Positions 8,911 through 17,361 of a stretch of 64,000 nucleotides of DNA are shown here, piece after piece. The position numbers and the translations under genes were made by a program. The stretch is from positions 185,771 through 249,770 of the forward strand of contig JANSXC010000007.1 of the NCBI GenBank assembly GCA_024743115.1. The letters run 5' to 3'. Positions within the stretch are counted from its first letter, which is position 1; each line of letters starts with the position of its first letter. Under the pieces are notes generated by a model. The model had not been told where the DNA came from. It was given only the letters and a program-made list of their open reading frames with translations, and ran no database searches. Source of the DNA: a bacterium. Lineage in GTDB: Bacteria > Planctomycetota > UBA1135 > UBA2386.

Positions 8911-10152
8911 ATGCCGAATCGCCGCACGTTCCTTGCTGCCTCCGCCGCCGGCGCCACGGGCGCGCTGTTCGCCGCTTGCCGCGCGACCGACGATGCGATT
9001 GGAGCGTTGCCGCGCGGACTTCCGACGGCAGCCGATTACACGCTCGATCCGACGATCGCCTACCTCAACCACGGTTCGATCGGCACGATTCCGCGGCTCG
9101 TGCAGCAGGCCCGGCAACGCTACCTCGAAGTCTGCGAGCAGAACCCGGCGCACTACATGTGGGACGAGCCGTGGCAGGAGCTGCGGGAGAACGCCCGTAG
9201 GCAACTGGCGCAGTTCGTGGGTTGTGAGGCCGCCGAACTCGCAATCACGCACAACACGACCGAAGGCTTCAACCTGCTCGCTCAGGGACTGCCGCTCACC
9301 GCCGACGACGAGGTGCTGTTCAGTTCGTGGAACCATCCGGGCGCATCGATCTGCTGGCAGCACGCCGGCGAGCGCCGTGGCTTCACGGTCAGACGCTTCG
9401 AACTCCCGGTCGCGAGCGCGCGCGACATGACCCCGGCCGAGTTGATCGAACGCCACATCGCGCAGTGCACCGACCGCACGCGCGTCGCGGTGCTGCCGCA
9501 CGTCGACAACCTCGTCGGCTGCCGCACGCCCCTGCGCGAACTGACAGCCGCTTTGCGGGCGCGCGGCGTCGAGTTCATCGCGGCGGACGGCGCGCAGGCC
9601 GTCGGCATGCTCGACGTCGACGTGCACGACCTGGGCGTCGACTTCTACGCAGGCAGCCCTCACAAGTGGCTCCAGGCTCCCAAGGGGCTCGGCATGCTCG
9701 TCGTGCGCAAGCGGTTGCTCGACCAACTCGAACCGATGTGGGTCACCTGGGGACAGCAGCGCTGGGCGGGGACAGCGCGCGTGTTCGAGGACTACGGCAC
9801 CCGCAACCTGCCCGAGCTGCTCGCGCTGGGAGACGCGGTTCGATTCCATTCGGCAACGCCGGCCGCCGCCCGCGCCGCACGTCTGGCGAAGCTGCGCAGC
9901 CACGTCATCGCCCGTTCCGCTGCGCACGACGCAATCACGTTTCGCTCCCCGCGCGGTGAGCAGTGCAGCAGCTCCCTGTTCGGGCTGCACGTCGGCGCGG
10001 ACGCCGAGCAACTGCGACCCCAGCTCGACGCGGCGGGCGTCGTCGTGCGGTTGTTCCCGCGCCGCGACGGCACCCTCGTGCGAGTCTCACCCAACGTCGC
10101 GAACACGACAACCGACATCGATTGCCTGATCGACGTCCTCGAACGCGCGTAA
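8911..10152 (+). CDS. Tat-exported class V aminotransferase-fold PLP enzyme
   Basis: 413 residues. The N-terminus carries a twin-arginine signal (NRRTFLAASAAG, hydrophobic stretch, then AAC at residues 21-23, possibly a lipobox). The rest is a class V aminotransferase / isopenicillin-N epimerase-like fold: LNHGSIGTIP near residue 52, THNTTEGFN at 113-121, DGAQAVGMLDVDV around 226, and GSPHKWLQAPKGLG with the expected PLP lysine at about residue 252. Exported members of this group are often annotated as cysteine desulfurase-like or epimerase-like without a proven substrate. The Tat signal implies the enzyme folds with PLP before export. Confidence 0.8.
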   Translation: MPNRRTFLAASAAGATGALFAACRATDDAIGALPRGLPTAADYTLDPTIAYLNHGSIGTIPRLVQQARQRYLEVCEQNPAHYMWDEPWQELRENARRQLAQFVGCEAAELAITHNTTEGFNLLAQGLPLTADDEVLFSSWNHPGASICWQHAGERRGFTVRRFELPVASARDMTPAELIERHIAQCTDRTRVAVLPHVDNLVGCRTPLRELTAALRARGVEFIAADGAQAVGMLDVDVHDLGVDFYAGSPHKWLQAPKGLGMLVVRKRLLDQLEPMWVTWGQQRWAGTARVFEDYGTRNLPELLALGDAVRFHSATPAAARAARLAKLRSHVIARSAAHDAITFRSPRGEQCSSSLFGLHVGADAEQLRPQLDAAGVVVRLFPRRDGTLVRVSPNVANTTTDIDCLIDVLERA

Positions 10153-10194
10153 CGATCGCGGGCCGCGCGCTCGGCGCCCCAGGTATCCGGTCGA

Positions 10195-11319
10195 TCAGCG
10201 ACCGAAGATGCCCGCAGCGCCGTTCGAGGTCGCGAACCCCGCCGCGTTCGCGTTCGAGAACGCGATGCTCTGCGCCGTGATCGTCACGTTCACGAACGCC
10301 TGCAGGTTGGGAACGGCGATCGACACGCTGGTCTGGCCGGCGTTGACCGTGCCCAGGAGGTTGGTGAACACGGCCGTCAGCAGCAGATTCACGTCACAAC
10401 CGGGCGCCGGGTAGTTGAGCGATGTCAGCGGAACCGGCGGGTCCGAGCGGCCGAGCGCGAAATAGGTGATCGCGATCGCCGACGACGAGACGCCGCTCGT
10501 CGTGAGCTCCCAGGTGGTGCCGAGGTTCGGCTCGTCGGTCGTCGTGAGCGTGAGGCCATCGCAGCCGACGCCGAAAACCTCGCTCCGAGCACAGCCTGCA
10601 CCATCGGCGATAAAGGTCACGTCCCAACCCGGCGAAGCCGGCTGGAACAGCAGGGAGCCCAACGCCATGTCCATCTCGAACGCGGCCGCAAACTCCTCGA
10701 ACACCGTGCCCTCCGTCGTCGAGGGCCCCATCGACAAGTCGACCTCGGCCGGCAGGGTCGCCGGCTGCCCCGGCGACAACCCGATCACGCCCTGCGCGGA
10801 CGCCCCGCCGAACGTCGAGTTGTTGGTCACGTTCGGGCCGTAGACGAACTCGAGGTTGCCGTTGTCGAACAGCCGCAACTGGAACGACATCGGCGACGTC
10901 CCAGGCGCCGGGAATCCGAAACTCTCGACGCCGCGCCACGTGACGGTGCAGGTCGTTGCCTGCGAGTCCACGAAGAACCCAGCGGTGTTCGTCGAGGTCG
11001 AGTTCGTGGGCACCGTATCGGACCAGAACGGACAGATGACGGGACCGTTGGCGACGAGGCTCGACGCCTCCGGACTGTAGACGAGCGGCGTCGCGGCGGG
11101 CGGCATCGGCGTGCCGCCGTTCGACAGGAAGCAGATGCCGTGATCCGAGATATGGATGTCGGTGTAGGTGCTGCCCTCGAACGGAAACGCGAAGCCGATG
11201 GCGATCGCGGGAGAGATCGAGTCTTGCGTCACGGTCACCGGCGTGCCCGGCGCCTGGATGCACTGGGCAGCGGCAACGGACGCGACGAGAGAAGCGGCCA
11301 GACCTGGCAACGTTCGCAT
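10195..11319 (-). CDS. Exported protein of unknown function with shared C-terminal domain
   Basis: 374 residues starting MRTLPGLAASLVASVAAAQ, a clear signal peptide. Residues 20-220 look like a beta-rich domain (FPFEGSTYTDIHISDHG, FYGPNVTNNSTFGG-like segments) reminiscent of nidogen/NHL-type or proprotein-convertase-like exported domains, but no family is assigned. From VFGVGCDG onward it carries the same type of C-terminal domain seen in the Kelch-like protein and in 40823-41848: G-x-GC, a LG segment, APGCDVNLLL, VPNLQAF and ITAQSIAF. A TACAAT -10-like box sits about 60 nt upstream of the start on the minus strand. Converges with the aminotransferase gene. Confidence 0.6.
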   Translation of the reverse strand: MRTLPGLAASLVASVAAAQCIQAPGTPVTVTQDSISPAIAIGFAFPFEGSTYTDIHISDHGICFLSNGGTPMPPAATPLVYSPEASSLVANGPVICPFWSDTVPTNSTSTNTAGFFVDSQATTCTVTWRGVESFGFPAPGTSPMSFQLRLFDNGNLEFVYGPNVTNNSTFGGASAQGVIGLSPGQPATLPAEVDLSMGPSTTEGTVFEEFAAAFEMDMALGSLLFQPASPGWDVTFIADGAGCARSEVFGVGCDGLTLTTTDEPNLGTTWELTTSGVSSSAIAITYFALGRSDPPVPLTSLNYPAPGCDVNLLLTAVFTNLLGTVNAGQTSVSIAVPNLQAFVNVTITAQSIAFSNANAAGFATSNGAAGIFGR

Positions 11320-11489
11320 GATTGGGAGCGGGTAGGGCTACGGACGGGTAGATGGGGCCCGGCAGTGCGGGTCCAGCATTGTAGCTCCGATCCCGCGCTC
11401 GTGTCGGCCACCCCACCCACTGGCGTGGCCTCGGGGGCCGCGCGATCGGCCAGATCTGTCACCTCGCGTTACGGCGGGCCGCGCGCAGG

Positions 11490-12974
11490 TCAGCGCAAAC
11501 GTCGCCGACGCAGCAACTCGATCGCGTCGTTGTCCGGATCACCGACGCGGCGCAGGTCCGCCATACTCGCGGCGGCAAGGGCCGGTCGACACCGGGGATG
11601 CGCGGCACTCAGTTCTTCGACGGCAGCCACCGTGAACTTGTAGTCGTGATCGTGCTGCGCCTTCACGGCGAGCACGTCGTAGGCCCGGCGACCGAATGCG
11701 ACGGGATCTGCGGCGAAATCGTAGGCGAGAGACCATGCCTCCGACTCGCTCCCGGCGCCGAACGGGTCCGCCGGCGCGCCCTTCTGCTGCGCGGACCGTA
11801 GCGCGTCGAGTCGCAGATCCCGCGGCCCGCGCGGCGCGAGGAAGTCGCGGAACAGCACCATCCAATCCGCGGCCTGCAGCACGCAGAGTCGGCGGGTCGC
11901 CTCACGATCGGTGATCCGACTGCCGCGATACAGCGCGTTGACAGATGTCACGGGATGCATGCCCGCGATATCGGGGTGTCGCAGCGACAACTCGAACGCA
12001 GCCAGGCGCAGACCATCCCAGATGGAGCGCTCACCGACTCCACGCGTCGCGGCAGCGATCACGAGATCTCCCGCGTTCTCCAGGGTCGACTCGCGCAGCT
12101 TCGCGAGCAGCTCGAAACTCGCCTCCGGATCGTCGCGCCCCGCGCGCCAGTTCGCCGGCAAGCGGCCGAGGCGCTCGAGGTTGGCTTCGTGCGCGGCGAA
12201 GATCGCCTTGCTGTCATCCGCGGCGAACGCGTCATACGGGTTCTGGTCGAGCACGCCGCGCACCACCGCGCGCACCGCATCGCGGGCCAGACGCCAACCG
12301 AGATCCTCGACTGCGCGAAACGTCTGGGTCGCGAAGATCATCTTGTGGCCGATGATGCGGAAGTCGCGCGCCGCCCACGGCCAGAGTTCTTCGAAGAACT
12401 CACGCAGCGACAGCTCGCGGTGAAGGGCGACAGCCGCGCGGTCGCCGGCCGGTTCGTCCCAGGAGCCCATCGCCGCGCGGAAAACACGCACGTGCTCGGC
12501 CCGCGGCGCCGGCTCGACCGCGGGAGCCGCGGGCATCGTCCAGTCCTCGCCGCGGGCGTCACGCGCGACGCTGCGCTTGATGCGCTGCAAATGGAACAGC
12601 ACGGGCAGCGCGCGGTCGGCACGCGGCAGAGCCCCGGCGACGACAGCCGCGGAAGCGACCATCATCAGCGCGTGGACCTGCCCGCCGATCGGACTCGGGT
12701 CGATCTCGCGCAACCCGGCGAGATAGGCCGCCGAGAGCACATCGCGTTCGCTGAGACCGCCCGCAAGCCAATCGAGCGCCTGGTCACCGATCGCATCCGC
12801 GTCCGTCGCGAGGATCTCGTCGGCCAGCCGCGACAGGTCGCGCTCCGCCTCGGCGGGCGACTGCGCGAGCCGCGCTCGCGCCCTGGCGACAGTCTAGGAG
12901 CTGCAGGCCGCGGAGGATGCGCCCGCCGCCGCGCTGCCGGCGACGAGACCACGGAGGAACGTGCGTCGTTGCAT
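11490..12974 (-). CDS. Tat-signal protein of unknown family, interrupted by in-frame TAG
   Basis: From the ATG at 12974 the frame encodes a classical twin-arginine signal (QRRTFLRGLVAGSAAAG, then AAC, a possible lipobox) and hits TAG at 12896-12894, codon 27. The same frame then stays open for 467 codons to 11490. Sequence between the TAG and the first later start (GTG 12740) is well-behaved coding sequence (AEAERDLSRLADEILATDAD), so the natural protein appears to span the TAG. The mature part is helical with RDFRIIGHKMIFATQTFRAV, resembling Tat-signal proteins of unknown function common in Planctomycetota. Alternatives are a sequencing error, a nascent pseudogene, readthrough or recoding; if none applies, translation would have to start at 12740 without a signal. 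Confidence 0.6.
12894..12896 (-). other. In-frame TAG separating Tat signal from mature domain
   Basis: Minus-strand codon 27 of the frame starting at 12974. It follows TGC AGC TCC (Cys-Ser-Ser, the presumed signal-peptide end) and is followed by ACT GTC GCC in the same frame. There is no frameshift; a single base change would restore the gene. Confidence 0.8.
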
Positions 12975-13137
12975 GGTCAGGACTCCCGTCGAGAAACGTC
13001 GATTCTCGCGCTACGACCGGCACCGTCAACGGATCCCGATCGCGGCGGATTTCCGCACTCGCCGGGAGCAAACAAGTGCCGGCATGACCACCTCAGGCCG
13101 CCAGCCCCCAGCCGGGCCGGGGCCTCACGCCACGGGA

Positions 13138-13863
13138 TCAGGCCTCGCCCCGACTCGTCCGGGTCAGGGCGACCATGGCGCCACGAATCTGCGCACTCGT
13201 CCGTGCGCGGTTGGCAAACGGTACGTAGCAGAGCCGATCGTCGCCGCGGATGTGGCAACCCTCCGCATCGAGCGCGACCATCTCCGTCGCATCGGCCGCG
13301 AGTCCGCCGAGGTTGTTGGCGATCGAAGCGACCGCGTCCGCGTGATCCGCGTTCATGTGTTCGAGGATCGACGCCTCGTCACCGCGCCACTCGGGTGCCG
13401 GCGGAACCCAATCCGCGGCCTCGACCCAGTGAATCCGCCCGAACCCGGCGATGTAGCGCACCCGCAGCGGCTGCAGCCACCACAACGCGAAGTCGTGAGC
13501 CTGGCCATACCGCCGGGCCGCGGGGAAGAATCCGTAGTACGACTCCGCAACCGCAGCGACCCGGTCGTCGGGCACGGGGCTGGCATCCGCCAGCACGCTA
13601 GCCCGCCCGAGCTCCTGCGAGGAACCGTCGCCCGACTGCGCGACGGTGAGGCAAACCCTGGGATCGCCCCGCATGTTGGCGGTGTGCTGCGCGATGTCGC
13701 TGACGTAGATCGCGAGGTGACCGGTCGGCAACAACACGAACGGCGTCACGGAGCCGAATGGATAGCCAGGGTGTTCCATCGACATCGTCGACAAGACACC
13801 GGACTCGCTCGATCGCAGCAGCCGGCGGGCCAGGGCCGCAGGGCTCGGTTCAGCAGATGCCAT
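13138..13863 (-). CDS. HugZ-like heme/flavin split-barrel protein with DUF2470 domain
   Basis: 241 residues from the ATG at 13863 (a longer frame to 13938 lacks family sequence). N-terminal half is a pyridoxamine-phosphate-oxidase-like split barrel (SGVLSTMSMEHPGYPFGSVTPF, IYVSDIAQHTANMRGDPRVCL), the C-terminal domain begins near ILEHMNADHADAV, the signature of DUF2470. This two-domain order is that of HugZ/HutZ-type proteins, linked to heme binding and iron release. Cytoplasmic. TACGAC sits 6 nt before the start, a leaderless-type promoter. No heme-transport genes are adjacent, so the physiological role is inferred from the family only. Confidence 0.75.
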   Translation of the reverse strand: MASAEPSPAALARRLLRSSESGVLSTMSMEHPGYPFGSVTPFVLLPTGHLAIYVSDIAQHTANMRGDPRVCLTVAQSGDGSSQELGRASVLADASPVPDDRVAAVAESYYGFFPAARRYGQAHDFALWWLQPLRVRYIAGFGRIHWVEAADWVPPAPEWRGDEASILEHMNADHADAVASIANNLGGLAADATEMVALDAEGCHIRGDDRLCYVPFANRARTSAQIRGAMVALTRTSRGEA

Positions 13864-13869
13864 GCGCCT

Positions 13870-13875
13870 GTCGTA
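13870..13875 (-). promoter_or_regulatory. Leaderless-type -10 element
   Basis: Minus-strand TACGAC placed 6 nt before the ATG at 13863; no ribosome-binding site in between. Confidence 0.35.
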
Positions 13876-13947
13876 TCGCGTGCAGCGGCCAGGTGACGAC
13901 CATTCTCCGCTTTCGCGAGGCGCCGGTCGCCCGTTCAACGACCAGGA

Positions 13948-14559
13948 CTAGGCGTGACGGAAGTTCTGCAGCGGTGAATCCAGGTCGCGGCGCCGAAGCT
14001 GGCGAACGGTTACACCCGGATTCGTTTCGCGCACCAGCTTCTTGACGAGTTCGCGGTCGGCATCCGCCGTCTGGCAGCCGAGCAAGACTTCGCGGATCTC
14101 GACCGGCACGAACGGCGCGCGCGAGAACACGCGTACCTCGTGCTCGTGGCTCCAGCTCATTTGCTTCTGCGAGAGGATCTCGAGCGCGACATCGCTCGGC
14201 GACTTGCGACTGCTCCCGACGTGCATCGTCTGGTCGTAGAGGATCGGCCGCACCCTTTGCCCGGTCCGCCGCTTGACGTTCACGCCGAGCACGACGCCGG
14301 TGTGGCCACCGGCGTAGTACGACCACATCAGCGTGCTCTTCGGATGCTCAGACAATGAGCAGATCCGCCACTCGTCCTTGCTCGCGCGAATCGCACTGCG
14401 GAACGCTCGCGTAACGCTATCGCCCTGATAGTGGTATCGCCCCTCCATCGGATCATTGAGATCACGGAACGAGGCGGCGTAGAGCCGCTTCTCGAGCAGG
14501 ATGTCGAGCAGGAACCTCCAGTTGTCGAGAGAGCGGTACTTGTAATAGACGTCGACCAT
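13948..14559 (-). CDS. DUF2971-family protein
   Basis: 203 residues from ATG 14559; the frame upstream to 14673 has no resemblance to the family. It opens VYYKYRSLDNWRFLLDILLEKRLYAASFRDLNDPMEGRY, the hallmark of DUF2971 (Y-K-Y-R-S, then F-x-x-x-NDP), and continues ICSLSEHPKSTLMWSYYAGGHTGVVLGV, the conserved C-S-x-x-x-x-x-x-x-M-W-S-Y-Y segment. Members are scattered in accessory DNA and sometimes in defence islands; no activity is established. It is transcribed away from the small ABM-like gene at 14653, with 93 bp between start codons. Confidence 0.75.
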   Translation of the reverse strand: MVDVYYKYRSLDNWRFLLDILLEKRLYAASFRDLNDPMEGRYHYQGDSVTRAFRSAIRASKDEWRICSLSEHPKSTLMWSYYAGGHTGVVLGVNVKRRTGQRVRPILYDQTMHVGSSRKSPSDVALEILSQKQMSWSHEHEVRVFSRAPFVPVEIREVLLGCQTADADRELVKKLVRETNPGVTVRQLRRRDLDSPLQNFRHA

Positions 14560-14639
14560 CCCGGGATCGGTTCTACCGCGCATTCGCCCAGCGCGACAGA
14601 TCGCAACATCATCCGGCGGACATCCTCGTCGAGACATGC

Positions 14640-14645
14640 GACAAT
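14640..14645 (+). promoter_or_regulatory. Leaderless-type -10 element
   Basis: GACAAT followed by 7 nt and the ATG at 14653. The same hexamer precedes the JAMM gene at 33354 by 6 nt. Confidence 0.4.
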
Positions 14646-14652
14646 CGATCCA

Positions 14653-14991
14653 ATGATCCTGAGAACCTGGCACGGGCGCACGAAGCGGTCGGATGGGGAC
14701 GCCTACGAGGCGTTCATGATCGACCGGGCGGCACCGGACTATCGACGCATCCGCGGCCTCCAGCAGCTGTACTTCACCCGGCGGGACGACGAGAACGTCT
14801 CACACTTCCTGCTCGTGACGCTGTGGTCCTCACTGGACGCGGTCCGTGAGTTCGCGGGTGCAAGACCCGACGAGGCAAAGTACTACCCCGAGGACGATCG
14901 CTACCTGCTGGAGAAGGCGCCCAACTCGCACAACCACCGCGTGTTCTTGGAGGATTGCGTCGACGCTAGTGCGGGAACGAGCGAGGCATGA
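14653..14991 (+). CDS. Small ABM-like (dimeric alpha/beta barrel) protein
   Basis: 112 residues beginning MILRTWHGRTK. Features typical of antibiotic-biosynthesis-monooxygenase-like single-domain proteins: W-x-G/R start, Y-x-x-F around residue 20, a central LYFTRRDDENVSHFLLVTLW strand, SLDAVREFAG, and a late YYPEDDRYL. Known members act as small monooxygenases or simply as dimeric binding proteins; here no partner gene identifies a substrate. The upstream part of the open frame overlaps the divergent DUF2971 gene and is not coding. Confidence 0.6.
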   Translation: MILRTWHGRTKRSDGDAYEAFMIDRAAPDYRRIRGLQQLYFTRRDDENVSHFLLVTLWSSLDAVREFAGARPDEAKYYPEDDRYLLEKAPNSHNHRVFLEDCVDASAGTSEA

Positions 14992-15094
14992 CGGCCGATG
15001 GCAGGGCCGCACCACGACGACAACGCTACCCGCAAGGCGGGCACTGAGGCGGGCAACGAAGCGGCCAACGAGGCGGACAATGCCCCGAAGCGCG

Positions 15095-15589
15095 TCACCG
15101 ACCACGCATCAGATCGCGATCTTCCTTCTCGCGCAGGTGCTGGCGCTTGTCCTGCGTCTTGCGGCCGCGCCCCACGCCGACCGAGATCTTGGCGTAGCCT
15201 TTGACGCCGAAGTAGACCCGCAACGGCACCAGCGTGTAGCCCTTGAGCAACGCCTTCTGCTTGAGCTTCTTGATCTCGCTCTTCTTGAGCAGGCACTTGC
15301 GGCGCCGCGTCGGCTCGTGGTTCTGCAGGTTGCCGTGGCTGTACTCGGGGATGTTGGCGCCGACCAGCCAGAGTTCGTCGCCCTCGAGCCGGGCGTAGGC
15401 CTCGTCGAGGCTGACTTTGCCCTGCCGCAGACTCTTGACCTCGGTGCCACGCAGCACGAGCCCGCACTCGTAGCGCTCCTCGATCTCGTAGTGGAACCGC
15501 GCCTTGCGGTTCTCCCCCACCAGGATCTCCTTTCCCGCAGCGGGCGCCTTGGCCGCCGCCTTCTGTTTGCTCTTGCCGCCCTTGGCCAT
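15095..15589 (-). CDS. smpB: SsrA-binding protein SmpB
   Basis: 164 residues from the ATG at 15589 (MAKGGKSKQK). SmpB delivers tmRNA to stalled ribosomes for trans-translation. Motifs match throughout: GENRKARFHYEIEERYECGLVLRGTEVKSLRQGKVSL, EGDELWLVGANIPEYSHGN, RRRKCLLKKSEI, and a KGYTLVPLRVYF strand followed by the basic GRKTQDKR tail. A Lys/Ala-rich N-terminal extension of about 18 residues precedes the core. Divergent from the tRNA-Leu gene; the tmRNA gene itself is not in the window. Confidence 0.93.
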   Translation of the reverse strand: MAKGGKSKQKAAAKAPAAGKEILVGENRKARFHYEIEERYECGLVLRGTEVKSLRQGKVSLDEAYARLEGDELWLVGANIPEYSHGNLQNHEPTRRRKCLLKKSEIKKLKQKALLKGYTLVPLRVYFGVKGYAKISVGVGRGRKTQDKRQHLREKEDRDLMRGR

Positions 15590-15637
15590 CGTTCCGTGCA
15601 AACTGAAGCAAGGACCAGGGAATGGCAAGCTTCCCCC

Positions 15638-15665
15638 TTGCATCATGCGGCGTGACGGCTAGTTT
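15638..15665 (+). promoter_or_regulatory. Sigma70-like promoter of tRNA-Leu
   Basis: TTGCAT (15638-15643), 16 bp, TAGTTT (15660-15665). The -10 ends 18 nt before the mature tRNA 5' end, giving a short 5' trailer. Confidence 0.6.
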
Positions 15666-15683
15666 CCTCGGCCCCTCACCTGG

Positions 15684-15772
15684 GCCCAGGTGGCGGAATT
15701 GGCAGACGCGCTAGGTTCAGGTCCTAGTGGGGTTAACACCCCGTGGAGGTTCAAGTCCTCTCCTGGGCACCA
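15684..15772 (+). tRNA. tRNA-Leu (anticodon CAG), CCA encoded
   Basis: Acceptor stem GCCCAGG (15684-15690) pairs with CCTGGGC (15762-15768), followed by discriminator A and an encoded CCA. The D arm reads GGCGGAATTGGCAGACGCGC. The anticodon stem is CTAGG/CCTAG around loop TTCAGGT, giving anticodon CAG for CUG codons. A long variable arm (TGGGGTTAACACCCCG) marks a class II tRNA, and the T arm is GAGGTTCAAGTCCTC. All stems pair without mismatch by eye. Confidence 0.95.
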
Positions 15773-15885
15773 CTCATCGCCGCGGCAGGGAATTGCTCGC
15801 GGCGCGTTCTCGCTGCAAGCCTGCACTGCAGCCGGCCCGCTGTGACAGCGGGTGTCGCTCGCAGCGGTCGCCCCCTTTCTCCGCC

Positions 15886-17070
15886 GTGACCGAACTGCTG
15901 AAGAGCGAACTCAACCGCGACGTCCCGCTGGCAACTCCCGGCGAATTCGCACCGCTCCGCATCGGCGATCTCGTCGTCGATCCACCCGTCGTGCTCGCGC
16001 CGATGGCCGGGGTCACGAACGCGCCATTTCGGTCGCTGTGCCGGCGGTTCTCGGCCGACCGCTGTCTCTACGTCAGCGAGATGATCACCGCGCGGGCGTT
16101 CGTGGCCGGCCACGCCCGCACACTCAAGCTCGCCTCGTTCGGCAACGACGAGCAAACCAAGAAGAGCATCCAGCTCTACGGCACCGACCCGCGCACGCTC
16201 GCCGAAGCCACGCGCGTCCTCGTCGACGACTGGGGCGTGCATCACATCGACATGAACTTCGGCTGCCCGGTCCGAAAAGTCACGGGCAACGGTGGCGGTG
16301 CTGCGATCCCGGCGCGCCCGAGCCTGCTGCGGCGCATCGTGCAGAGTGTGGTGAAAGCCGCCGGCGACGTGCCCGTCACGATCAAGTTCCGCAAGGGCAT
16401 CGACGACGACCTGCTCACGTTCCTGGACGCGGGACGGATCGGCGAAGAGGAAGGTGTGCGCGCCGTCGCGCTCCACGCCCGCACGGCAGCGCAGCTCTAC
16501 TCGGGCGACGCCGACTGGCACGCGATCACCGCGCTCAAGCAGGCGGTCACGACCATCCCCGTGCTCGGCAACGGCGACATCTTCGAGTGCTGGGACGCCC
16601 TGCGGATGATGCGCCAGACCGGCTGCGATGGCGTCGTCGTCGGTCGCGGATGCCTCGGCCGACCGTGGCTGTTCGGCGAACTCTGCGCCGTCCTCACCAG
16701 CGAGCAACCGCCGCAGCCACCTCACTCGGGGCAGGTCGTCGACACGCTGCTCGAACACGCCCGCCTGCTCGTCGACTTCTTCGGCGAGAAGAACGGCATG
16801 CAGCAGATCCGCAAGTTCACGGGCTGGTACCTCAAGGGCTTCCCCGGCGCGAAGCGCCATCTGCCCGCGCTCCACCTCGTGAAGAGCTACTCCGAGCTCG
16901 AAGCGGGCGTCGCCGCGATCCCGCGCGATCTGCCCTACCCCGCGAGCGCACTGCGAGCACGGCGCTGCAAGGGCGGCCGCACACAGACGGTCGCGCTGCC
17001 GCAGGGGTTCCTGACCTGCGCCGACTCGGACCTCGTCGTCGAGGACCCCGAGTTCATGGACGGCGGCTGA
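15886..17070 (+). CDS. dus: tRNA-dihydrouridine synthase
   Basis: 394 residues from GTG 15886; the open frame extends back through the tRNA to 15727, so an upstream start is excluded by the RNA gene. Dus enzymes reduce uridine in tRNA D-loops with FMN and NADPH. Visible: VVLAPMAGVTNAPFRSLCRRF (FMN-binding start), SEMITARAFV, IQLYGTDP, HIDMNFGCPVRKVTGNGGGAA with the catalytic-cysteine motif, HARTAAQLYSGDADW, VLGNGDIF and VVVGRGCLGRPWLFGEL. The usual G-S/A-G-A-A-L after the Cys motif is GGGAAI here. A C-terminal extension of about 50 residues follows the barrel. Proximity to tRNA-Leu fits its substrate but is probably incidental. Confidence 0.9.
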   Translation: MTELLKSELNRDVPLATPGEFAPLRIGDLVVDPPVVLAPMAGVTNAPFRSLCRRFSADRCLYVSEMITARAFVAGHARTLKLASFGNDEQTKKSIQLYGTDPRTLAEATRVLVDDWGVHHIDMNFGCPVRKVTGNGGGAAIPARPSLLRRIVQSVVKAAGDVPVTIKFRKGIDDDLLTFLDAGRIGEEEGVRAVALHARTAAQLYSGDADWHAITALKQAVTTIPVLGNGDIFECWDALRMMRQTGCDGVVVGRGCLGRPWLFGELCAVLTSEQPPQPPHSGQVVDTLLEHARLLVDFFGEKNGMQQIRKFTGWYLKGFPGAKRHLPALHLVKSYSELEAGVAAIPRDLPYPASALRARRCKGGRTQTVALPQGFLTCADSDLVVEDPEFMDGG

Positions 17071-17160
17071 GTTTGCGGACGATCGGGCCGTCGCGCGACG
17101 CAAGCAGACTAAACCGACCAAGTCCGCGCGAGCTTGGGCCCGCGCAAGCATGACTGCGAA

Positions 17161-17361
17161 CTAGTCGCCGCTCCGATCAAGCGTCTTCTCACGCTCGAAC
17201 GCGATCCGACTCAGCGCATGAGTACGATCGATGTGAATGGTCTGAACAGCGCCGCCCGACGATCGACTGACGAACGAGAGCACTCCGCCCTCACCGTAGC
17301 CAGAAACCAAGACGTCGGATGACGCGCCGCTGCGCTTGTCACTTGCTTCGCGTTCACTCAC
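17161..17361 (-). CDS. 66-residue protein coupled to the radical SAM gene
   Basis: Starts with GTG at 17361 inside GTGA, overlapping the radical SAM stop by 4 nt, which argues that it is translated. It begins SEREASDKRSG and continues DVLVSGYGEGGVLSFV, then GGAVQTIHIDRTHALSR. No cysteine is present. The middle part resembles by eye the C-terminal region of its upstream neighbour (LLVTGVSGP... FVTIFS... VERVALLRLPKAVAL), so it could be a detached or duplicated copy of that domain; a peptide substrate of the radical SAM enzyme is another possibility. Function unknown. Confidence 0.4.
   Translation of the reverse strand: MSEREASDKRSGASSDVLVSGYGEGGVLSFVSRSSGGAVQTIHIDRTHALSRIAFEREKTLDRSGD

Noticed and set aside
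7660..10011. 783-codon open frame on the minus strand
   Set aside because: It runs antisense across the ends of the Kelch-like gene and most of the aminotransferase gene; sequence is Arg/Ala/Glu-rich with no domain, a typical artefact of high GC content.
14998..15204. 68-codon frame with Glu/Ala/Asn repeats
   Set aside because: Overlaps the end of smpB antisense; no ribosome site or conserved pattern.
15727..15885. Upstream extension of the dihydrouridine synthase frame
   Set aside because: It reads through the tRNA-Leu gene; the GTG at 15886 with family-like sequence after it is the better start.
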